Of a stretch of 64,000 bases of DNA, positions 35,899 to 47,129 are shown in pieces. The stretch is from NCBI RefSeq assembly GCF_023101765.2, contig NC_064225.1:4960001-5024000 (forward strand), written 5' to 3'. The translations under genes and the position numbers were made by a program. Every line of letters starts with the position of its first letter. Position 1 is the stretch's first letter. The notes under the pieces were generated by a model. That model saw only the letters and a program-made list of their open reading frames with translations, was not told the origin of the DNA and ran no database searches. The DNA is from Spodoptera frugiperda. Its lineage: Eukaryota; Arthropoda; Insecta; Lepidoptera; Noctuidae.

Positions 35899-36247
35899 TT
35901 TAATTACTTTGTTGTATATCAATTTTGGTAGAACCAATTTACGTCAAACCTGATAAATTCTACACGAGTAAAGCCGCAGGTGGTAAGCTAGTGTTAAATA
36001 AGTCTTATATTTTGCCATCAAATTTTATGCTCGTCTATGTGAAGTTATTGTGGAATAAAGAACGTATATTATGCACCGCCATATTTTGTAGTAAGTGTGT
36101 TCAAGCACTTAGTTTTACACGTCCACTTAGTTATATGATCATATTTTATTGGTCAACAGAGTCGTCCGTCCAGTGAATACAAGCAAGCCTTGCTTTTGTG
36201 TTTAATTCGTGGGTGATCCGAGAAAACAATAGTCGAAATTATTGATG
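35899..36247. other. Poxn intron 1, unassigned
   Basis: The 83-residue frame at 35925-36176 has no splice or family support. Confidence 0.4.
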
Positions 36248-36355
36248 AGCTTTTAGTGTTCAAGTGGTTGAAAGCTCTCACCTAGTTCACTTCACTGGTA
36301 GACAGACATTTAATAGTCCATTAGGGACTATTAAATTTGACGTTTCAATAGTGCC
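36248..36355 (+). repeat. family F right-hand block with a 12-bp hairpin
   Basis: TTGACGTTTCAATAGTGCCT and CTTCACTGGTAGACAGACA are shared with 38375-38465. A perfect hairpin ATTTAATAGTCC/GGACTATTAAAT with a 5-nt loop is at 36308-36336. Confidence 0.6.
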
Positions 36356-36780
36356 TAATTAACGATTAATCTATATATTAATACGTGATGCAAAAACTTT
36401 GGACCGCTTTTTACGAAAATTGCGCGGACGTAGGAGCATAAAATTTGGTACACTTATAGTTAAGGTTATAGTTTATGTGTAGGAGAAGTGCAAAACGCTA
36501 ATATTTTTCAAAAATAATGCTTATAAAGTACATTAAATCAATATTTATTGATGAAACATTACACACACATGCATAGTATCTGATCGTATTTGACAAAACG
36601 TCAAAATCTATAGACATTGCGATGATATTCTCACGTCTCATATGAAAAGAGTTTTATAAAAGAGTTTGTTTGAGTTTGAGTTACAAAAATTATCCTTGAA
36701 CGTATGTTAAGTGGTATTGTAAATTAAATCGTATATGGTTGAATTTCGACCACTAGGCGACCACTAGTTACAATAAATGC
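36356..36780 (+). repeat. dispersed repeat J
   Basis: TATATATTAATACGTGATGC, ACGAAAATTGCGCGGACGTA, GGAGCATAAAATTTGGTACA, a block I recognise from many moth genomes. Class unknown. Confidence 0.55.
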
Positions 36781-37373
36781 GACCTTGACTGACGTCAGAC
36801 CGAGGTATTATTGAAGTTTTAATTCTCGGAATTTCTTGTACACTTAGCGTATAAAAATTATACTCTAATACGTTAATTCCCATATTCCCATATCAATATT
36901 TATGTCACATAAGATTAATATGTATTTCACTATATAGTAGTATAACTATATCAGTAAACTTCGACAGTATTATGACTACATTCCTAGTAAGATAGTAAAG
37001 AATCATTTTCGTATACCTATGTTACGGTATATAATTATATCCCTAGGGAGATAACTATATTACGGCTTTAACTATACTACTACGACATACAGAAGCAAAA
37101 GTGGCGAACAAAATAATAAAAAAAAACAGCAAAGTATTCTTTAATAAATGCGTACAATAAAGCTAATCGCATAAAGTATAACGCCATAAAACTTCATCCT
37201 AGCGCAGAAATGACTTTATTTAAAAACGGTACCTATTACTTATGTTATAAAACTTATTTTCCTGTATATGCTGAGATTAGCGTGCATTAGGGCCACTAAA
37301 GACGAGTGACAATAAAACTTGATATAGTTATTATGTGCAGTCTTTACGGTCGATGGTGGAGTCTGGCTGCTTT
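36781..37373. other. Poxn intron 1, unassigned
   Basis: AT-rich, nothing recognised. Confidence 0.4.
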
Positions 37374-37524
37374 ATGCTACTTGAATAGGCCAGCTCGACC
37401 AAGGAACTACCACCTTTTCACGGGATACTAGCTTGGGATATGATGAAATAATGTTACTACATATCGTTAGGTAAGTGAAAGGTTTGGATGTCCAATCCAC
37501 TGTTTTATTGTGCCATGATTTTTG

Positions 37525-37586
37525 GGCAGTTGTCTTTCCATGGAGTTTCTTTTTCGTTCTACTCCATACGAAGCTACACTTTGGAA
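37525..37586 (+). repeat. family F repeat, left half
   Basis: CTACTCCATACGAAGCTACA and CTTTGGAAC. Interrupted by the TIR element that follows; its right half seems to continue at 38375. Confidence 0.6.
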
Positions 37587-38374
37587 CTATACCTAATGCG
37601 CTCTAACAAGGTGCGGCTGACAGATGCCAGTATGACGTTGACGTCTCTCTTTAGGGATGGACATTAGAAAAATCTTTTTTTATCTATCGATACTCGCAGC
37701 ATACATTTAATTCTCTTGAATTTTTTTATTAAATGTGTGTGTTATTTAGTTGTGCAGTCTAACTACGTGTATATACTTGTCAAAATAAATAGGATTTTAA
37801 TATAAAAATACATGAGGTGTTTCAGAGTTTCAGTTTTACAGAACCGTGAAGAAAACAAGGATATATTAGTTTGTATATGTTGGAATAGTACCACCACGCA
37901 TTATCAATGGCGCCGGAAATGTCTAGAAAAATGCCTACTACATATTTCTGCTCAGATAATGTCACTGTCTGGTTTGGGCAGAGAGAGCCGCGTCTACAGT
38001 GGATTTACCCACATAATTAAAGGTTTTTTAAGAATGATAATTGAACGACGCACGATTTTCGTTTTTTATTCTAAAAAAACATCGACTACCTATCCATCGT
38101 AGCCGTACATCCCATCACTAAACACGACTATGGCTTTACGTTATACGCATAACACTTTACTTTATTTTTCATTTCATTAGATTTTAATTGAATACTAGAA
38201 CATTCCGGTTGGTTTTAATTTAATTAACTACGCATCCGAATGATTTAACATAATACGAATGTGATACAGCTAAAATATTAAGGCATAATTTTTAAATCGC
38301 AGCAAATAGTCAAGAGTGATACGAAACGTTACTGAATCTGTCAGCCGCACCTTGTTAGAGCGCATTAGGTATAG
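37587..38374. mobile_element. 788-bp non-autonomous DNA transposon with 39-bp TIRs
   Basis: CTATACCTAATGCGCTCTAA...GCTGACAGAT (37587-37625) is an exact inverted repeat of 38336-38374. The 96-residue frame inside (37812-38102) shows no transposase motif. Inserted in a family F repeat. Confidence 0.82.
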
Positions 38375-38465
38375 CACCTAACTTCACTGACAGATAGACT
38401 GACAGACAATTCAGTTTGACGTTTCAAAAGTGCCTAATCAAGGATTAATTATCATTTGTATTATA
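38375..38465 (+). repeat. family F repeat, right half
   Basis: CTAACTTCACTGACAGATAG and TTTGACGTTTCAAAAGTGCC match 36290-36355. Confidence 0.6.
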
Positions 38466-38467
38466 CT

Positions 38468-38600
38468 TAAGTCCTATGTAATAGAGGGTGAGCCTATTGC
38501 CATATACTGGGCCCAATTCCAGACTCCGTGCTACTACTAAGAAATTTTCGTAAAGCCAAAAAAATAACCAGTAATACTTTGCCCGTGCTACTACTGAGAA
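38468..38600 (-). repeat. SINE B fragment
   Basis: GTGAGCCTATTGCCATATAC, CCAGACTCCGTGCTACTACT and GTAATACTTTGCCCG; the tRNA-like head is missing. Confidence 0.72.
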
Positions 38601-40269
38601 GAATTACTTCTTCTTTACCAAACAATAAAGAATTACTTCTGAAAATAAAGCAGAAAGTAGTAAGAACGGATTGGATACTCAGACGGGATCGAAGCTAGTG
38701 TAATGTAAATTCGTGGAACACATTTATTTTAGAGATGCGTACGAGTATTGCACGCGTCGATCGCTATAACGTTAATATGCTTCCAGTTTTACAATCAGTC
38801 GGTTGTTAAAGTTCGCTTTTTTTTAGGGTTCCGCAACTCTGGAGGTAAGAACGGGATGTACGACTGTAGGAGTCTTGTCGAAGTTCGCATGCTTAGCTAT
38901 ATTGGAAACTGAAATCAAATGGTGAACGTACTGCTCCGTGATTCCCGAATTGAGCAAAGTATGTATTGAGTGTTTTTTATGGAATAGTGGCCAAACGAGC
39001 AGACGGATCACCTTATGATGGTAAGCGAATTGACGAGTCAGAGGTTTTGTTTTCGAATTTAAAAATTTTGTTCGGTACGCTCAGTATTATGGGCTCACCC
39101 CAGATTAATGGAATTCATAACTTAACTAGTAAAGAATGTCACATTGTAAATTTACCTAGTACCTACTATACATGTAATTAGGGTTAAAAAGGAGTTACGT
39201 TATGTTATAAATGATATATTTTTTATGTTACTTGGTACAATTTTTTCTACAAGTAAAGTACTCTCGACAATCGGGCCCAACTCGCACTTACCCAGATCCA
39301 ATACTTTTTCTTATTTCTCGTTTCCCGTACAGCCAGTATATCGCGCAAGTTATGGCGGGTTTTACAACATGTGACTGATTTTACAACACCGCCGATTGCA
39401 CCGGCATTAGGGCACAGGAGCAATGGTTCTGTTGCATACTTCTGATGGTCCTTTAGGTGTCAGGACGACCCTAAATATAACCTCTTTACTACTATTACTT
39501 TGTAAGGATTTGTTGGTACTGTGGTCAGTGTTCGATATTCAATTTTGTGAAATTGATATTGGTTTACGGTTTTGGTGTCTGCATAATGAGAAGATGGAAT
39601 GGTTGATGAATTAGTTTTAAGTAATTAAAATCCAGGTTTTTTTATAAATTTGATGGATCGACGTTTGACTGCTATCTCGCCTGGTGCTAATTTACTTTTA
39701 GGTGTCAAATAGTGTTCAAGGTATCATATTAATAAGTTGAGTGGTAATCAGTAAGTGGTAACACTTAAATTCCCATTACATATGAGTAGTCTGGAACTGA
39801 TCTAAGTCTTTGGTAATTGAATCGCCTTATTTAACCAAATCTCTATCTCAAGAACTTCATATAAAATAACACAACTTTTTAAACGTAATCTAACGGGACA
39901 CGATAAACAGACTTTTAAGCTAAATTCTGATTTACCAACAAAAATAAAAATGTCAAATCTTTAATAAAACAAATTAATAAAAATAATTGTTGTGTTTATA
40001 AAGTACATAAAAGCATAATGAAGTACATAAAAAACTGAATTAAAAATTACTTCAAATATAAATAACCGGGGCGAACAAACAAGAACGAACTAAATTAGTA
40101 ACTAAACCATACTCTTTGGTGACAATAAAAAAACAATTAAAACCTCTTTTTAAAAAAAAGAAAATAAAACCGAATGACATTTTTGACAATGACAGTTGTA
40201 AAATGAAAGCAATTTGTCAGATTTTGTGATTTTCTTAAAGTCGTGTGTGTTTTCGAGTGATTTTATGTA
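38601..40269. other. Poxn intron 1 before the nested gene
   Basis: AT-rich with a short family C fragment at 38985-39028 (AAACGAGCAGACGGATCACC). Frames at 38823-39011, 38966-39181 and 39423-39614 lack support. Should hold the promoter of the nested gene, not localised. Confidence 0.4.
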
Positions 40270-40273
40270 ATGA

Positions 40274-40373
40274 ATGGATCGGTGTCGTTGTCCCGAATAT
40301 GCTGCTGCTGTTAAAAAACTGAGGTTCTACACCCCTGGTACTTTTAGGCCAGATATAATTGATAACTATGACA
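40274..40373 (+). CDS. nested small gene, coding exon 1
   Basis: Starts ATG GAT CGG TGT and encodes 33 residues, MDRCRCPEYAAAVKK through FRPDIIDNYD, plus the first base of codon 34. The donor is A|GTAAGT, phase 1. An ATG four bases upstream (40270) is out of frame and soon reaches a stop. Ordinary codon use, a strong donor and an exact phase match to the next exon support a real gene. It lies in Poxn intron 1 on the opposite strand. I do not recognise the family. Small, basic, Tyr/Lys-rich intron-nested insect genes are often testis or axonemal proteins, but that is only an analogy. Confidence 0.75.
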
Positions 40374-40462
40374 GTAAGTCTTCATTAAAACCAATATCAT
40401 CGCATATGAAGTAGAATTACATAATTACTTGTCTCATTACGTATAGCGACTAGGGTTTTAAA

Positions 40463-40474
40463 CAGTAGAGGGCG
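40463..40474 (+). promoter_or_regulatory. CTCF-like core CAGTAGAGGGCG
   Basis: Fits ASYAGRKGGCR inside the nested gene's intron. One short match; chance is possible. Confidence 0.25.
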
Positions 40475-40639
40475 AATCCGATTCTAAAATTTACGATATG
40501 ACTGAGAATTACAAATAATGATATCTGTAGACTGATCTTAATTTTGTCAACAAACTTGTCCTTAAGAAGGCTTAGAAAGTTGGTTAAGTTGTAATATCCT
40601 TACACATTTGCCACTAAGGCTACCCACTGACCATTTCTT

Positions 40640-40835
40640 TAACTTTACATCACACAACAGCTTACAAGTGGCCACAGCTGACCAAAGGCTACTTCTCACA
40701 TGGATAATGTTTGAGCACTAATCACCACGCTTGCTTAATACGGGTTGGCGATTTTAAAACTTATAATTACAAATTTTAAAGTCCAGGTTTCCTCCCGAGG
40801 TTTTCCTTCACAGTTTATCAGTGGTGTCTATAATC
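40640..40835 (-). repeat. LINE-type 3' end (family E) in the nested gene's intron
   Basis: ATCACCACGCTTGCTTAATA, CGGGTTGGCGATTTT and GGTTTCCTCCCGAGGTTTTC are the reverse complement of the family at 165-450 and 19620-19775. Confidence 0.7.
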
Positions 40836-41010
40836 TTAGAAAGTACATATATAACTCGCAAAAGTCACATTGGTACTAGCCGTTGGTAGGTGTCCAAGCC
40901 TTACATGCATGAGAAGCGGGCGTCTTATACCTACAATATACATACCTCCGGACTACTACGAAATAATAGTCATCCATAGCATTAATATATCTGTCTATAT
41001 GAATTTGCAG

Positions 41011-41189
41011 GAGGTGACTACGATGTGGTTTGGATTCGTAAGCCAGTAACCTACGGTGATGCCACCATGTATAAACCACAAGCCTACAAGAAACGAGCAG
41101 ACGGACTGACACAAGAAGAAATTTTAAAGATTCGCAATAAGAAATTAGAACATATGTGGTGTCCCTATATGTTGTCGAAAAAGAAGTAA
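41011..41189 (+). CDS. nested small gene, coding exon 2 and stop
   Basis: Follows the acceptor TTTGCAG. Its first two bases GA join the A of exon 1 to make AGA (Arg34). It then encodes GDYDVVWIRKPVTYGDATMY, a Lys-rich middle (KPQAYKKRADG), a predicted helix TQEEILKIRNKKLEHMW and the end CPYMLSKKK, with TAA at 41187-41189. Full protein 92 residues, basic, no signal peptide or membrane segment, two Cys near the N-terminus and one near the C-terminus. The intron (40374-41010, 637 bp) contains a LINE 3'-end fragment, so it tolerates insertions while the exons stay open. Function unknown; homologues should be sought in other Lepidoptera. Confidence 0.78.
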
Positions 41190-42164
41190 AAGGCAAAATG
41201 TAACAAATTTTCTATCTGTTTAGGTTTAAATTTCACTGGCGAAATTTGTGAGATATACGACTTTTTGAGAATTATCAATTTACTTTAAATCTTTTGTGAA
41301 GTAAACTGTTTTATTTAATTGAAGATTGTTGTCATTTAAAATTATTTTAATACCTTTTCGGTTCACTTGTAATTTGGATTTTTCAAGATTTAAAAGACCT
41401 GTGCCCTTAGAATGAGTTTGCCTTACATTTAAAATAATCCAAACGAGAACGCTTCTGGCGCTCTGATTTGTTGGTTTATTCGAGTCGGCCAATCAGAGCG
41501 TCGAACGTCGTTTCGATCAATTTAAACGTTAAGCAAACTTATACTAATGGTACTGCTCCCAGACAAAATATTATACGATAAAGCTCTACCCCAATTTCAA
41601 TATTCTGCTTTGTTGGTGTAACTCTACATAATTTCGTCGAAATATAATATAAATTTAGCATTTTTGCATTTAAAACATCATAATCTTTTACGTTAATCCA
41701 CACAAGCAAAACGCACACCTGTGTGTCCAATTTATATTCAACAGTGATTTGCTTCTAATTACGAATTCTCAACGTATTTGTGCGCACACAAAACATAGGA
41801 ACCGTTAATAAGTCGATAAATATCTTTATGAGCATTCAAATACAAGTTTCTTCAGTAATTAATGAACAATAATAAAAGGAAATAAAGTTTACGATATAAA
41901 ATTGTAACATAGTTGTAAACATCGAACTAGAAAATCGGATCTGATGTTTAGATGCATTTGATATAGACCGGGTTGTCGAAAATTGTGGTCGACTTAGTGT
42001 GGATGTGGTCTGTGGCGCCATGGTTACATTAAAATTGATTACGTTTTGTAATTGATTCAATGTATCGGCTTTTATTGGTCCATTTGAAATGTAAGGAAGG
42101 TAGCGCAGGTATAAGGGAGGTCTATGTTTAGTGAATTTCGTATCACTGATATGTCAGATGGGTG
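41190..42164. other. Poxn intron 1 after the nested gene
   Basis: Holds the nested gene's 3'UTR, end not found. Minus frames at 41280-41492, 41539-41730 and 41836-42060 have no support. Confidence 0.4.
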
Positions 42165-42310
42165 TTTGGAGTGGTGGATGGATGCTACGAAGATATAATA
42201 GCTAAGCTGTGTGACTGAGGCTGTGAACTGTCACAAAATAGCAAGTGAGAGTAAGATGCGCAGGTCGAGTATTCGATGTATTTAGGGAGCCATCCATAAC
42301 ACACATCCAT
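42165..42310. repeat. MITE-like family G fragment
   Basis: AAGATGCGCAGGTCGAGTAT and AGGGAGCCATCCATAAC match the family G core. Confidence 0.5.
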
Positions 42311-43021
42311 TCCTTATAAAAAATACGTCAAATTATCTGTTAATAAAATTAGTTTGAAACAGAGCAAACATTTTGAAACTCATTGTATATCTTAAAATAA
42401 TGAAAATAATTTACTCGAAAAATAAAAGTTGATGCAACATTATGCAATAAATAATGACAATAAACATTGAACTTTTGAGACAAATAAATAATATTTTAAT
42501 ACATAATTATGTGCATCGAATATTGATAGACGGAAACCTACCACAACCTCGAAATCTTGATTGATGGAGAAGTTGCATCAAAATGATAAATATTATTAGT
42601 GCAGGAAGCCTTTTAATAAATGAATAATAATTAATAATAAGTCACATACTGATTGAAGTCACCGAAATAATATAATTTATATGTAAATAATATTATATGG
42701 AAATAGCAGTTTTTATGGCATTTGAAATGTATTTAGTTTCGCCAACCGTTGCTTGATACTTATTCAACCTGGGAGGTTTACAACACTTTAGTCAATTTGT
42801 TGTTAAGCTTCAAAGTACTGAGTAAATACGGCTTAGCACAATAATAGTTTGCGAAGATAGTTTTTAAACAGTAAAATGTATGTTTTATAGTTTGTCCGTT
42901 GATATTGTAATGAGGGATATTATCGAAGGACATAAGGAAACATTAATGTTATGGATTAACTCCTTTTGTCGGGTGGTTTTTATTTCTGTAGCAAAAATTA
43001 ATTGTTCTAAATTAAAAGTCT
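42311..43021. other. Poxn intron 1, very AT-rich
   Basis: No gene or repeat recognised. Confidence 0.4.
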
Positions 43022-43126
43022 ATCTTACTTAAACTATTCTTTAGTAACGATTTTATTCCGAAAACAATTGCTAATGACTGGGTTAAGTAATCATTAAATG
43101 ACTCTTGAGTACGGCGGTATAAAACG
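43022..43126 (+). repeat. dispersed repeat K, copy 1
   Basis: ACTTAAACTATTCTTTAGTA and GAGTACGGCGGTAT; a second copy at 50125-50214 is similar over about 95 bp. Confidence 0.6.
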
Positions 43127-43389
43127 CATTTTTTTCAAATCCACCAATAATTTTTAATTTACTGATTAACCTTAAGCTATTTTTATTCATTTAATTTAGA
43201 AGAAAAGCCGCAACAATTATTAGCTCAATTAGTTTAAAACGGATGTGTAACTTCTACGGCTATAGGGAACAAAATAACGAGAATATAACACCACAGCATC
43301 TTAACCGATTACAATCCATTCACACCTATTTCTTAAACTTTTTTGTATAAGCAGAATTAGGCGCGTATTTAAGCGATAATTATCACCTA

Positions 43390-43560
43390 AAAAATAATAA
43401 GCCACATCCACACTACACTAACAGATGATGGGCCGTCGTATCCCGTCGCCCGCCCGTACCCGCTCAATAAGTTAATTTGGCGTCAAACCGACGCTTGAGT
43501 TGTCGCGTTTAAATACCGTTTACAAAGCTCTCGGCCGATCACATCACGTGATAACGTGTA
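43390..43560. promoter_or_regulatory. GC-richer island in intron 1, candidate enhancer
   Basis: GGGCCGTCGTATCCCGTCGC and CATCACGTGATAACGTG in a non-repetitive block; AT-rich on both sides. Confidence 0.28.
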
Positions 43561-43859
43561 GGTGTTGTCTAATGTTCGATTTAGATATTATAATCAGTTT
43601 TATTATGATGTGTGAGTCGATAGTGTGGCGGTATCTTCAGATTTTCTGCTTTGTTTCTTTTGGTTAGGTTAGGTTTGTGCTGTGTTAGTATTGCATGCGT
43701 GATCTTATTATGAGATATTTTGTTATTTTTACTGTATATTATAAAGTCTTTTATTTCTCCAAATTAAGAAAATCAGTGCACGAAGAAAAATGTCTCTATC
43801 ATTTATGGAGAAATAAAAAATCTGGACAATAAAAATAGACACTATTAATTTCAGACAAT

Positions 43860-44151
43860 GCAACGTGCGACCTTTGAACCCCGAAGGGGTAGGCAGAGGA
43901 GGACATTACGGCACTTAATGTCCCTATAAGTATACAATATACACCCACTTTTCACCATTTGTGTTATAACTATAGGTAATTCCCATTTAATAGGGGGTGA
44001 GCCTATTGCCATATACTGAGCACAATTTCAGACTGAGAAATTTTCGAAACACCGAAAAAAAGCCCAGTAATACTTTGCCCGACCCAGAAATCCAACCCAA
44101 AACCTCTTGTCCAGAAGTCGCACTTGCGACCACTCGTCAAACGAGGCAGTC
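43860..44151 (-). mobile_element. full-length SINE B with target-site duplication
   Basis: Complete SINE B. Flanked by AATTTCAGACAAT (43847-43859) and AATTTCAGATAAT (44152-44164). The B box is degraded (AATCCAACCC on plus), so it is probably inactive. Confidence 0.83.
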
Positions 44152-44164
44152 AATTTCAGATAAT

Positions 44165-45898
44165 CTCTAACCTATAATAAAAACCGAATTCAATTCAATA
44201 CTACATTGTCCTCATCAGTCGAGTTTAATAGCAACAGCAACAATAAAACCCAACAGTTACATTCAAACCGATTCATTACAATAATATTTCCCCAAAAGAA
44301 ATAAAAACCGACGACAAATTTCTGTTTTTCCTAACTGTAACACCGACTATAGGTAATTAACACGAAATTATCACGCATAAACTCGCCCGCGATCAAACCG
44401 TTACAATTTAAAACGTATTTCCGTCAAATCTCCATGTTTTCGACACAACCTCAATAACTAACCAACAATATAGCAAGCTTAATTAGACGTCCAACAATTT
44501 ATTCTTCTTGCTTAAGATTTTATATTCAAATAAGAGTAAAAAAAAAAATCCGGAAACATCGTGTGTGTTCCAAAAAAAACGAAAGAATATATCTCTAAAT
44601 ATGCCCTGATATCATCACTTTAAACAGAAATTATTGCTGTTCATGAGATATGTATCATGAAAATGATATTTTATTGCTAATAACAATCAAGTCTACTATA
44701 TTTTATAGTTCTTATCACCATTGCAATAGAGTTCAAAATGTCCAATAGATTTTCGTTTGACAATCTGAGCGGTCAACTCGGTGTGAGCAGATGTTTAATA
44801 AGAAACTAATGTGACTGGGTCCATGTATAATGTATTAGAATCGAGTGAGTGTTGATGCGGGTGGGCCGTCTCGATACGCATCCGATTTTATCTCGATACG
44901 AGATTTGGACTCGATTGGCTTAATTACCGTTAATGGTCGTGGACGGTAGTAAGGTACCAGGGTTCATATGTTTTGTGTTAAGGCGGGACGTTTGTGTGTT
45001 AGGAATCGGTGTGTTTGAAGTAAAGTAGGTATGGGATACTGTTGGTGATTTGTAGTTGCTTTTAGACAAGGTTTTTAAGACATAGGTCTGGACAGGTGAT
45101 CCTATTCAAAATTTTAATCTTTTTTTCATTATCATTTATACCAAACTCCTCGTTAAATCTACCTATAGCAACATGATGCATATCAGACAAACAAAACAAA
45201 TCATTACAATTTTAGCACCTCTACAATTTTACTCAAATAATATAATAAAAAAATATTTTATCTAAAAGTACAAAGTTATTTTTTATTATTGTTTTGTATT
45301 AACAATACTTAGGTAAGGTAGGACAACTTATTCTATACACAAGATATATAACATACTATCTGTACATTCTTCATCTATTCCCCCATTTTCAAAACAGGAC
45401 ATTATCCCCACAACACCAAAACCATACAACACCTACCAAAAAAGGAGTTCTTTGAAACGCTTATGATTTCGATGCGTGAGGTAAATTCCTGGTCAAGCGA
45501 TAAGCCAAGCTTCTTTTCGGTTTCTTTAATGTTAAATGTTGAGTTTAATTAAGATCTGAGCATTCACGTATCTGTATCGTCATTAGCTACCAGTTACTCG
45601 ATCTTAACTTTGATATATGTATCTACTTAGCGTTCGGTACTTGGGTTTCGGTGATAACGTGCAAGATTGAGTTGAAGCGAATTTCTGATTTTTGCTACGT
45701 GTGGGTTCTTTGCCGTACCTTTTATGTAGAGAAGGACCATGGTCCAGTTGTACACTGTTCTAGTTTACAGGCTGTTGATGATGATGATATTTTTGTTAAT
45801 GTTTTAGTACTTAAGCTGAAAACGTCAATCTAGACCTGGAGGCGGAATGGATGAGGTTCGACGTTAAATTTCAAAATAGGTAAATAATATTTTGTTCT
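44165..45898. other. Poxn intron 1, unassigned
   Basis: AT-rich. The palindrome GGACCATGGTCC at 45734-45745 contains the motif core. The frame at 45651-45833 is unsupported. Confidence 0.4.
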
Positions 45899-45990
45899 TG
45901 GTCCTTAGATCCGCAGTGAAGAATTTTGGTTGCCAAAGGACCAGATTATATTTGGTTTTCACTAAAGGACCAAATTCCGGTCCTTCGATC
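45899..45990. repeat. densest cluster of the TGGTCC/GGACCA motif
   Basis: Within 92 bp: TGGTCCTTAGATCCG (45899), CCAAAGGACCA (45943 end), CTAAAGGACCAAA (45964-45972 core) and CGGTCCTTCGATCCGG. Lies about 230 nt from the Poxn start exon, in intron 1. Confidence 0.65.
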
Positions 45991-46205
45991 CGGAATCGTT
46001 AGTTAAGAAGCGTGAAAAGCGGCTGGTAGCCAAATTAAATTGAATTAACGGTTATATCTCCCTAAAAAAAGATCTAAACTAGGTGCCAAACAAACAACTA
46101 CTAATTATAACAAAACTTAAGAAATTGTACAAAATATTTGACATGAGCAAAGTCTCTCTCAAAGCCAAATATAGACATTAACAAAAGAAAAACCAATTAT
46201 TTTAC

Positions 46206-46218
46206 CTGTGTGTGGCAT
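46206..46218 (-). CDS. Poxn: Poxn coding exon 1, a 13-nt start exon (MPHT + G)
   Basis: Reads ATG CCA CAC ACA G followed by the donor GTAAAAT on the minus strand, so it encodes Met-Pro-His-Thr and the first base of Gly5. I chose this start because Poxn proteins as I remember them begin MPHTG directly before the paired domain, and because the phase-1 donor completes the GT at the start of exon 2 to make GGT (Gly). A good acceptor (pyrimidine run then CAG, 46236-46237 on the plus strand) lies 17 nt upstream of the ATG, so the transcribed exon may be only 30 nt (46206-46235), with a further noncoding exon upstream. The exon is too short for ORF finders and would be missed without splice logic. 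Confidence 0.88.
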
Positions 46219-46237
46219 TCTGGCACGGGAGTATTCT
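46206..46237 (-). promoter_or_regulatory. Poxn: candidate 5'UTR splice acceptor before the Poxn start exon
   Basis: On the minus strand a pyrimidine-rich stretch ends CCTTCCAG at 46236-46237, 17 nt before the ATG. If used, Poxn has at least one upstream noncoding exon. Another AG (GTGCCAG) sits immediately before the A preceding the ATG, but its tract is weaker. The first exon and promoter could not be located. Confidence 0.5.
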
Positions 46238-47129
46238 GGAAGGAAAAACACAAAGCGATTAATGTATGTACATGATGATATAGGTAATTAATTAGTTTTG
46301 TAGTATAAGAAGGAATGAAAAAATTGACAGAATGTGTCAGCTGTCGGGAGCTCACGGTTGAATGTCGCGCGGGGCTCTTGAATGCCGTTTGCTTTTGCAT
46401 TGGGTGTTTTTTTTTTCTTTAGAACTTGATTTTTTGTGGATAATTAGGTGTTGGTGTTAAAGGTTCTAGTTATAGAAGGGATAATACTAGTCTTACTTAG
46501 CTTATTTTGCCCTATATAAGGTGTGACAACAGTTATTAAAGCAATGCGTTGACAACCAGTTTGCTGCACTTGTCTATATACCAGTGACCTATTCTCATAT
46601 TTAACAGTTTGATAATAAAGTATGAGATTTTTCTAATCTGTAGAAGTCGTCTTTAAAAGTATCCTTAGAGAACTTGACAGTACCTATTATAAGTATTATT
46701 TTTATAATTCATGATAATCGATTTAAAAAGTTCATCGCAATAATCAATTTCAAGAACTCGGTTAAGGAAATTCTTCAAGAAAATTTGCTTCCTAAAATTT
46801 CATGGTCGGTTCCACTAAAAAAGTAATTAATTTTAATGAATAAATTTTTATGAGCATTATTAATGTAAAAATATTTTATGGATATTTTCCGCGGTCACAC
46901 AACGCAACGTAGTAACCTTGTACTGTTTAATACATTATCCCTTTTACGATTAAATTCCATTCAAATATAAAAATCTACAATCAGAGAACATTTGAAACAC
47001 AAGTAACGCACAACTCATAAAACCTTAAAACAACAAGAAAATATGTTTTTTAAAAATCACGATTTTATTACTTGAAAAAAAAAAGAACGTCGCTCAAAAT
47101 TTATACGCACAAAACAGTGTTATTACTTC
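46238..47129. other. Poxn upstream region, promoter-proximal
   Basis: AT-rich; should hold a 5'UTR exon or promoter but none was clear. The minus frame 46197-46400 spans the start exon in the wrong frame. Confidence 0.35.

Larger units (their letters stand above)
4605..46218 (-). other. Poxn: Poxn gene span, coding part (four coding exons)
   Basis: Coding extent of Pox neuro, from ATG at 46216-46218 down to the TGA at 4605-4607. Splice junctions inferred from sequence: donor after 46206, acceptor before 30229, donor after 30009, acceptor before 6898, donor after 6697, acceptor before 5278. Intron phases are 1, 0 and 1, each donor matching its acceptor. The spliced reading frame is 1110 bp including the stop, 369 residues. 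Introns are 15,976, 23,110 and 1,418 bp. Long introns are common for developmental transcription factors and fit the many candidate regulatory islands inside. Untranslated exons were not firmly placed. Confidence 0.9.

Noticed and set aside
37812..38102. 96-residue frame inside a TIR element as a transposase
   Set aside because: No catalytic or zinc-finger motif visible, low-complexity start and end; probably random.
43661..43676. GGTTAGGTTAGG, like the insect telomere repeat
   Set aside because: Only two units; expected by chance.
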